From NCBI GenBank assembly GCA_041658405.1, contig JBBAAG010000093.1, positions 1-10,505 on the forward strand: a DNA stretch of 10,505 nucleotides, written 5' to 3'. The stretch comes from Elusimicrobiota bacterium (GTDB lineage Bacteria > Elusimicrobiota > UBA5214 > JBBAAG01). A program made the position numbers and the translations under genes. The notes under the pieces were generated by a model, which saw nothing but the letters and a program-made list of their open reading frames with translations, was not told the DNA's origin and ran no database searches. Shown one piece after another: positions 5,201 to 10,505 of this stretch (its first letter is position 1; every line of letters begins with the position of its first letter).

Positions 5201-8200
5201 CATCCCTCGGGGTACAGACTAAACCATTCCAGTTCATCACGGCTGACGTCCCGCGCATATAATACTTCACCCATGAAGTTCCCCCGTCGGTAGTCTTGTA
5301 GATTGTCCCGTTAGCCCCTGCAATCCAGCCGATATTCTGGCTAACAAAAAATATGCTCTTAAGGTTAGCACCGAAACTATAGTTAACCTTTGTCCAGGTT
5401 GTACCCCCGTTGATAGTCCGCAGTAACGTAGAATTATCCCCTACCGCCCACAAATTATTTGAATCTATATACGCCATCCCAAAAACATTTTCTGTGGTTG
5501 TACTATTCTGTACCACCCACGACGTACCGGAATCTAAAGTACGCACAATCGTCCCGTTAGTCCCCACTGCCCACCCGGTACTTGTATCAAGGAATACAGC
5601 ATACTGCAGATTATTTACTGTCGGAACGGTAACCTGCGACCACGCAGTACCTCCGTTAAAAGTTTTCACTACCGCCCCGCCGTCACCCAATGCAATCCCG
5701 TCGGTAGCAGAAAACATGTGTATTGCATTAAGCACGAGCGACGTGGATAACTGCAGTACCCACGTATTCCCGCTATCCATACTTTTGAGGATAACCCCGT
5801 TCCCCACTGCCCACCCGGTATTGATATCAGCAAAATGTACGGAATGCATAGTACTCAACACACCGGTAGATTTCGGGTTCCAGCTCAACCCCCCGTCGGT
5901 AGTTTTATACGCACTGCCGTTAGACCCTACTGCCCACCCTGTACTGGAGTTTACAAAATATATTGACTCCAATCCATTAACCGCAGCAGTACCGTATATC
6001 TGGCTGAACCAGTCAGCCCCGGCATTCGCAGTTTTTTTGATAGTACCCTTAGTCCCGACAAGCCAACCGGTCTCCAGCCCGTCAAAATACAGTTTGTTAT
6101 ACGTTTCATCCGTAAGTTCTTCTGCGGTATAAGTTATCTGTTTAGCAACAGTGAAATTATTAATCTGTGCGCTAAACTGCCCATTATCCCCCGCGCCTAT
6201 AGTATATGAACTGGGAATAACAACTACGTTCGACGGGTCGGAGGAGATGATACTAACCTTCCCGCGGTATTGTGCGGAGATATTACCATAATTATCTACG
6301 GCTTTGATAACCATACTTTCCGGGGTCCAGATAGTACCTTTTGCATCGTGGGTAATGGAGAACGTAGTTGCCGCACCCGGGATGATAGTAATCCCCTGAC
6401 TCCCTGAAGACCATCCCCGGGATGATGTTTCTGATACCGTAATTGTAGGAGCCCCGGAGTTAAGGTCACGATAATAAAACCTACCTTCGTACTCACCTTT
6501 ACGGATAGTAAAATACGGCGCGCCATAGCTCCCGTCCTCACCTGTGGTTGAGAACTCACCTTTCCCAGAGGTGGACTGGAAGTATATATTAATCTCCTGT
6601 TCAATCTGCAAAGGATTACCATCCTTATCCTGGCACTGAATAATAAAAGGCTCACTGCGGAAGCCTACGTAAATCGTCTGAGCCGGCGAGATAAAGACAA
6701 GTTTCGCAACCTTCGCTGCGGGACATCCAACGAAGATGTTTGATAACTCACCCTTATTTGCTGTGGAATCCTGTGCTTTTACATTAAACCAGTAGGTAGT
6801 CCCCGGGACAAGGCTGGTGACCAAAATTCTTTGCCCCACCCCCTGTGTAACGGTAGTATCCTTATTAATAACATACGCAGCATCAAACTTAGCGTCAGTA
6901 TTGATAAGAAAATTTGAGTGACGGACAAGGAATTTGCCGTTAGATATATTATTGAATGTAGCATCAGCATACGGCGCGGTCCATGTGAGAACGATCTCAC
7001 CCTCTTTTAACTTACTAGGTTCAGCATAAAGGTCAGTGATTCCCGACGGGCAGCCGTTAAAGTAATACGGGCCAAGTGTTTGCGCACCCGCAGATTCATT
7101 ATCACCGTTATAACTCCGCACATGAAAATACCAGTTATCACTGTTTAACGGCGGAGGAAGCAAAATTTCCGGCTTCTTAAAAATCCAATCCCCTGTGATA
7201 TCATGCTGTTTTGATGACGACTTCACGGTCCACAAACTTTCTGTATCCACCCAGGAATGCGTGGTCCCTGTAGACCAGTCATAACGGTAATACTGCACGC
7301 CATCCGTACCGGAACTCACATTACTCGTAAAATAAAATTCACTGTCATTAGTCCATGAACCTGTGGAGTACGACTGGTAATGATACCCCATGGGCTGGTC
7401 CTCAAAAAACTTTTCCCTTGCAACATTAGCATTCACAGCTGAGGTGTATTTATATACAGGCGCAATCTGCCCGTTATTATTAGCACTGGCATTCCCGCCA
7501 ACAGAATTATACGCAACTGAATACCTCCCGTATGATGTATTCGCCTTAAGCGGCGTCTCCACCCAAAATGTGGTATTCACCCCGAGTTCGGAGATAACCC
7601 CTGCGGTATCCGCAGCGAGGAGATACCCTGAACTAGAAAACGTCTTGGATGCAGAATACACGCGGTACCCGGTCTCGGAAGGGCTATTATCCAGCCATGA
7701 CCAGTCAATAGTATAAGTTGATACAGCAACACCGTGGAACTTAGACGGCTTCAACGGCGGTGAGTTATACTTTATTGACATTTCCTCAAAATATGGTGTA
7801 TTCACGCCATCACCAAGTAATACTATCTTATACTGCAGATATCTCCCATTACTTATTTGAGTAGGATTCGAAAAATTAGTCACTTCAATATAAGTCGGGA
7901 GTTCGGAGATAACGCTGAACGAACTGTTTGAAGTTCGGAAGTACGCCTTAACGTTGGTACTAAGCCCTGTGAGTGTCCAGGAAGTATACTCAATAATAGT
8001 ATTATCCCCCTGGGTGTCCAATACATTAGACCAATACTCACCACGGGTATAGTACGGCTTTTTTTCTTCCAAAATCCCGCAGGTGATAGGAGGATCATTT
8101 GACTTATACTTACGTATAATTATTAAGTCCACCCACCCGCGATCTGGCGGGTATGTTATACTTATATCCTTACTAAACTCCCATTTGAAAGAATGTTCAC

Positions 8201-9065
8201 CCGAAGAAATCTGATACTCTTCTTGTGCATAGTTATGAAGTTGATTCCCAAAAGTTGGAATCCTTTTTTGCTGCACCCCATCTAAATAAAAATATAAGTG
8301 ATCGGTCCCAGACCCCTGGCAGTATGCAGCCCAGTAAAACGTAATTTTACCTTCCATAGATATAGTTTTTGCAATTGTTAAAGTAGAATTCTCACTGTTT
8401 GCAAGAGTGGAATTACACACAGCATAATTCCCTTCATAAATTCTATCCTCCGGAATACCTGTGGAAGCAATCCTGAACGGGCGATTACCCCCGATTGACC
8501 ATTTGGTAATATCTATTGACCCGGACTCCCAGTCTTCATAGAGGTCAAATACACCGTCACGGTTTTCCGCGGTCGTTGTACTTGGATTGCTAATATAAAT
8601 ATAGATATCTTTAACTGATTGATGGGAAATCAATGGTACTTTGGTCCAAATGATTGTCGAGGTTGTATTCTTAGTCGCAGGGACAATCCAGTAGGGCAGT
8701 AGTGTCATTCCATCACTATCCGTCACACGTATATCCCCAAGATCGGAACGGGTATATGAACTTCTAATAAGATTATACGTATCCGTAGTTATTGTTATCT
8801 GATAATCGGTAAGATCCGCATAACTACTTGAATTATCTATTCTTACGACAATACGGCGTGCCCAGTTTGTATCCAGCCATTCAGCCATATCAGCAATCTG
8901 TAAATCCGTAAAAGTTGCATTATAGGTAGAACGATAGAGGTACCCGTCATTAAAATCCGCACTACTTGTTTCCACCCACCATTGTGATGCTTCTGTCGAA
9001 ACACACATAATATTGAGGAACAAACAAGCTGTTATGATTTGGAATATATAACTACTTTTTTTCAT
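2244..9065 (-). CDS. Giant secreted mosaic protein with DUF2341, FN3, YCF48-like propeller and FlgD-like C-terminus (2273 aa)
   Basis: A signal peptide spans residues 1-26 (MKKSSYIFQ...STEA). A DUF2341-like domain follows at about 66-160 (WARRIVVRIDN ... LPYWIV ... DIYIYISNP), then a jelly-roll-like segment at 170-320. FN3-like domains sit near 430-530, 670-780, 1955-2065 and 2070-2165, with Ig-like linkers at 782-980. Residues 985-1275 hold seven repeats ending in motifs such as GWAVGSNGSAYKTTDGG, as in YCF48/BNR propellers; seven would close one propeller. Residues 1286-1950 hold four diverged copies of a module of about 150 residues, and the second and fourth carry Ca-binding-like loops (DTDPDGKLN, DTDNNGLFN). 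The last 100 residues (SYPNP ... WDGRNELGNKVSTGMYFL) match FlgD-like/type IX-type C-terminal domains. No catalytic motif seen, so an adhesive or structural role outside the cytoplasm is inferred. It starts 14 nt inside the upstream gene with a weak SD, suggesting translational coupling. Confidence 0.95.
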   Translation of the reverse strand: MKKSSYIFQIITACLFLNIMCVSTEASQWWVETSSADFNDGYLYRSTYNATFTDLQIADMAEWLDTNWARRIVVRIDNSSSYADLTDYQITITTDTYNLIRSSYTRSDLGDIRVTDSDGMTLLPYWIVPATKNTTSTIIWTKVPLISHQSVKDIYIYISNPSTTTAENRDGVFDLYEDWESGSIDITKWSIGGNRPFRIASTGIPEDRIYEGNYAVCNSTLANSENSTLTIAKTISMEGKITFYWAAYCQGSGTDHLYFYLDGVQQKRIPTFGNQLHNYAQEEYQISSGEHSFKWEFSKDISITYPPDRGWVDLIIIRKYKSNDPPITCGILEEKKPYYTRGEYWSNVLDTQGDNTIIEYTSWTLTGLSTNVKAYFRTSNSSFSVISELPTYIEVTNFSNPTQISNGRYLQYKIVLLGDGVNTPYFEEMSIKYNSPPLKPSKFHGVAVSTYTIDWSWLDNSPSETGYRVYSASKTFSSSGYLLAADTAGVISELGVNTTFWVETPLKANTSYGRYSVAYNSVGGNASANNNGQIAPVYKYTSAVNANVAREKFFEDQPMGYHYQSYSTGSWTNDSEFYFTSNVSSGTDGVQYYRYDWSTGTTHSWVDTESLWTVKSSSKQHDITGDWIFKKPEILLPPPLNSDNWYFHVRSYNGDNESAGAQTLGPYYFNGCPSGITDLYAEPSKLKEGEIVLTWTAPYADATFNNISNGKFLVRHSNFLINTDAKFDAAYVINKDTTVTQGVGQRILVTSLVPGTTYWFNVKAQDSTANKGELSNIFVGCPAAKVAKLVFISPAQTIYVGFRSEPFIIQCQDKDGNPLQIEQEINIYFQSTSGKGEFSTTGEDGSYGAPYFTIRKGEYEGRFYYRDLNSGAPTITVSETSSRGWSSGSQGITIIPGAATTFSITHDAKGTIWTPESMVIKAVDNYGNISAQYRGKVSIISSDPSNVVVIPSSYTIGAGDNGQFSAQINNFTVAKQITYTAEELTDETYNKLYFDGLETGWLVGTKGTIKKTANAGADWFSQIYGTAAVNGLESIYFVNSSTGWAVGSNGSAYKTTDGGLSWNPKSTGVLSTMHSVHFADINTGWAVGNGVILKSMDSGNTWVLQLSTSLVLNAIHMFSATDGIALGDGGAVVKTFNGGTAWSQVTVPTVNNLQYAVFLDTSTGWAVGTNGTIVRTLDSGTSWVVQNSTTTENVFGMAYIDSNNLWAVGDNSTLLRTINGGTTWTKVNYSFGANLKSIFFVSQNIGWIAGANGTIYKTTDGGTSWVKYYMRGTSAVMNWNGLVCTPRDDIFTAPPEVVQSREGQAVGMFGLSTREEGTSSAITKLTITRTGTGSDSDISVVRLFKDQGNLRFDPPSDGQKASGVFSSGTVTFNLIETITNTTNYYFVAFDVLDLAVLDKTLGFSINYDGITVSSGILPARNNLPYNSATPYIAPSSCTVRVIVNNLTSNTTAYQGYRDILMWTLDMNTDRARSPFTALKLRQNGKVIPPRNAENGEIIRVYADTDPDGKLNTIYDTMIGSGVFSTSDLETIVHLSTQTITQVQSFFFVTVSFPAEYNCDKFGNATFKMLLQVSTAYLFLSPEGNNGILPMGSAYDSTNGWFLSQEVVVYPEYDLVTLIPDPPAGGRAIYQGATEKFMSFAVEVDSNVAYFEGIGVNLGGDDLYTARQSSTDANYVFIYIDSGTLPGVLLSSASFNQGLAWLEFSDTSKVQRLEAGTRKRYNLYVLLDKLASVGNTIQLRIENSARIVVRQPDEVSSANLPAGSPVHVIADYPDIVRITAENLPFNRDRLYSDNSALAWVYENEGALVGDITVGKLNMSAYSSAKVSALTFTHKHREVANVKGSDIIDAVKVYADTDNNGLFNTDDVLLSTGAFTYSDIEKTQATVTLSPVQVVQYNSTHTYFVVYDVARSTPSIGKILNFDDRDYVALTVVNPDLGSVLAPFKAVALYIKDPKEPTCKNPGSENALPVIKNIGTVYYTNQPSMLKFAWELLLPEAGTVTYNYAVGTSTGDTAVQQWTLTIDRSAFITGVNLLHDSTYYFRLKAMNAINGQSYTSSEAWFVFHVDLTAPVMPSAAPYIPSGTGGTSFWLNWYPAVDYESNVSTYTLERQVNTSPLWETVSESISGSLTAYHIDNLTNGYFYRFRVKSRNGAGTVSSYSLSSAWYTPLSPGEVIKEISSYPNPVDIRDTNVTITYILNADMQAVLKIYDVFGELVKTFSFNLGENGGANGPNSVTWDGRNELGNKVSTGMYFLYIDVKTPAGSTEHKTWKIGIMH

Positions 9066-10011
9066 CTTTATTTTCAGTATCGATGAATATAGCGATGTTA
9101 GATTTTGTATCTATGACTTTACTCGTCACATGTGCAGTAATGATGAAGTAATATTTTTTATTAAATAACTCCTCTTTTTTTGGCAGATTAATCTTTAAGG
9201 GCATCTCAACAATCGCATTCTTTTTTACTTTTAGTTTTTTAGGAATTGAAACATATTTTTCATCAGGTAAATCCTCATAATCTAATGGAAGCAATAACTT
9301 ACTATTTGCAACAGTCTTTATATCAAATTCAATTACGGCGTCGTTATTAGTAGAATTAAGTATTTTGATAATATCACCAAGTTCTTTTTTTACATCATAT
9401 TTTTCCCCAACTTTAACGCCTTCGAGAAACAATCTCCGCGGTGATATCGTTAAAGAAAGGCCGCCTCCAAACTTTGCTTGTTTTAATTTCCTTATTTCCT
9501 CAGCCGTAGGCGGTTTATTAGCAATAGAAAAATTAACAGAACATTCAAGCGCTGCAAGTATGATAGCACCTGCTTTCATTTCCTTTGGGGCTTGTTCTCT
9601 GATATAAACATAGAAAAAATATTTTTTACCGAGGATAGCTTCATCATTAGGTATCCTAACGATAATATCTGACTCAATATTTTCTCCCGGGTTTGGCTGA
9701 AATTCAGTTTTCTCAAATTCTACCCAATTCATGTCAGGTATAGGTTCATACCCTAGACTATTATTTTCAACCGGTTTCTCTGGTACAAATAAAACTGTAG
9801 TTAATTCCTTACCACCATAATAGGCATTAAACGGAAACCCAAGCAGTTCTTTCAAACTATAACTTTGCCCGATTTTAAGATTTGTAATTTCGATTATACT
9901 ACATGGAGAAGACAACGCACTGGAATCACACTGCTTAGTTGCTATTCCAACAACAATAACACTACATAAGATTAAACTTTTAAACAATGTACTTATCTTT
10001 GTATTAACCAT
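9052..10011 (-). CDS. Secreted protein with internally duplicated Ig-like domain (319 aa)
   Basis: Residues 1-24 form a signal peptide (hydrophobic stretch SLILCSVIVVGIA). No clear lipobox is present. The rest is two homologous halves. LKIGQSYSLKELLG (45-58) matches VKVGEKYDVKKELG (199-212), and ILGKKYFFYVYI (126-137) matches LFNKKYYFIITA (282-293), with a basic linker between them. Each half looks like an all-beta module of the kind found in periplasmic or surface accessory proteins (DUF916/WxL-interacting-type or chaperone-like folds). That comparison is weak. The C-terminus is Lys/Glu-rich. It is the first gene of a two-gene unit, its end overlapping the 2273-aa gene by 14 nt, so a role in presenting or folding that protein is a reasonable inference. 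The ATG at 10011 has no SD and lies just below a promoter, as for a leaderless mRNA. No family assigned. Confidence 0.9.
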   Translation of the reverse strand: MVNTKISTLFKSLILCSVIVVGIATKQCDSSALSSPCSIIEITNLKIGQSYSLKELLGFPFNAYYGGKELTTVLFVPEKPVENNSLGYEPIPDMNWVEFEKTEFQPNPGENIESDIIVRIPNDEAILGKKYFFYVYIREQAPKEMKAGAIILAALECSVNFSIANKPPTAEEIRKLKQAKFGGGLSLTISPRRLFLEGVKVGEKYDVKKELGDIIKILNSTNNDAVIEFDIKTVANSKLLLPLDYEDLPDEKYVSIPKKLKVKKNAIVEMPLKINLPKKEELFNKKYYFIITAHVTSKVIDTKSNIAIFIDTENKDEKK

Positions 10012-10020
10012 ATTATTATA

Positions 10021-10049
10021 TTAATAGTAAAATAGCTGATTGAAGTCAA
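10021..10049 (-). promoter_or_regulatory. Promoter of the 319-aa/2273-aa operon, probably leaderless
   Basis: TTGACT (10044-10049) and TATTAA (10021-10026) are separated by 17 nt on the minus strand. The predicted transcription start is near 10014, only a few bases from the ATG at 10011, where no Shine-Dalgarno sequence is visible. An alternative TATAAT-like string lies closer to the ATG but has no -35 at the right distance. Confidence 0.6.
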
Positions 10050-10070
10050 GGGAAGAGTTAAACTGGTTTT

Positions 10071-10376
10071 TTAAATAACACTTCTCAACTTACCCAAGAA
10101 TGATTGTATATTACACGCCACAACATTTTTTGACATCCTGATATCTTCATTAACCATACACACTATATACCCCTCCTGGCTGAAAAGTTTATACTCTGAG
10201 AACCCTTTTTCAATAACTGCAGCCATTCTTATATTCGGAGATTTTGTAAACTTTATTTCTACGGGCATACACCCCTTTATTGTTTCAATAACTATATCAA
10301 CTTCATAACCATATTTGCAATGCCACTGCAAATATGACTGGTATGTATAGTCGTGAAACGTTTTATAGTACAGTTT
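10071..10376 (-). pseudogene. C-terminal remnant of an AAA/DUF4143-family ATPase
   Basis: The frame is open from 10376 to the stop at 10071-10073 and encodes about 101 residues. Text such as YLQWHCKYGYEVDIVIE followed by MPVEIKFTKSP matches the C-terminal DUF4143 region of AAA ATPases, whose xEVDxVI ... PVEVK signature resembles a PD-(D/E)xK arrangement (Asp, then ExK). The whole N-terminal ATPase part (Walker A and B) and the first half of DUF4143 are absent. A TTG at 10331 is the first usable start, but no SD precedes it and the homology extends upstream of it. The frame overlaps the larC stop at 10363-10365. I read it as a gene remnant left by a deletion or rearrangement beside larC. A short expressed protein is possible but less likely. 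Confidence 0.6.
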
Positions 10377-10505
10377 TTAGCGCACGGCCGGTACGTTTTG
10401 CTATTTTTACAGCATCGTCATACTCAATACGGTTAGTGATAGTTTTGCCATCAACACCTTTTATGGTTTTATACCGGATACCGTTTTTTGCTGTACGTTC
10501 TGCAC
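10363..10505 (-). CDS. larC: LarC-like nickel-pincer cofactor synthesis protein, C-terminal end only
   Basis: The last 46 codons and the TAA stop of a minus-strand gene that enters from the right edge. The peptide runs AERTAKNGIRYKTIKGV, then DGKTITNRIEYDDAVKIAKR and TGRALKTVL. A short strand, then R-x-EY-[DE]-D followed by an A-x-x-G helix and a final Leu/Val-rich end, is the ending I know from LarC (formerly DUF111/TIGR00299). LarC is a CTP-dependent cytoplasmic enzyme that inserts nickel into the pincer cofactor of lactate racemase-type enzymes. Only the C-terminus is visible, so the catalytic part cannot be checked. The gene does not obviously relate to the surface proteins downstream and probably belongs to a separate unit. 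Confidence 0.75.
   Translation of the reverse strand, partial: AERTAKNGIRYKTIKGVDGKTITNRIEYDDAVKIAKRTGRALKTVL

Noticed and set aside
5410..6132. Plus-strand 240-codon open frame inside the giant gene
   Set aside because: It is the antisense shadow of the propeller repeats. The minus strand has clear domain matches and an uninterrupted 2273-codon frame.

Overview
The window is moderately AT-rich bacterial DNA in which every gene I can support lies on the minus strand, so the right end is upstream. I cannot name the organism from sequence alone. Very large secreted mosaic proteins (DUF2341, fibronectin type III, YCF48-like propeller, C-terminal FlgD-like domain) next to a small signal-peptide beta protein fit uncultivated Gram-negative candidate phyla of the Elusimicrobiota/Omnitrophota/Firestonebacteria kind. 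That placement is inference.

Layout from right to left. (1) 10363-10505: the last 46 codons of a LarC-like gene (nickel-pincer cofactor synthesis). (2) 10071-10376: a headless C-terminal remnant of an AAA/DUF4143-family ATPase abutting the larC end. (3) A promoter at 10021-10049 lies almost on top of the start of a 319-residue secreted protein with an internal duplication (9052-10011). Its last 14 nt overlap the start of a 2273-residue exported multidomain protein (2244-9065). The two look like one translationally coupled unit that makes surface or extracellular products. (4) 1889-2243: intergenic DNA with a near-consensus promoter (TTGACA, 17 nt, TAATAA), a roughly 160-nt leader and a perfect Shine-Dalgarno sequence. 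These drive a 239-residue signal-peptide protein (1169-1888), probably an abundant surface protein. (5) 1017-1168: a GC-rich, highly foldable stretch just after that gene. (6) 839-1016: AT-rich DNA with two palindromes and one isolated copy of a repeat core in the opposite orientation.

(7) 1-822 is the most unusual part. It is an array of seven copies of a roughly 40-nt core (reading CACGGTAGTC...CTCTCTACGGGGGT...AGAG on the minus strand). Each copy is enclosed by inverted-repeat arms whose sequence differs between four copy classes but is complementary within each copy. The array lies in an uninterrupted minus-strand reading frame that leaves the window, and all seven copies are in the same phase. 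One class reads the most conserved part of the core in a different codon frame, and an eighth copy sits inverted outside the array. Conservation therefore appears to act on the nucleic acid rather than the peptide. I read this as a family of palindromic elements embedded in frame in a repeat protein, comparable in concept to Rickettsia palindromic elements. I do not recognise it as a known family.
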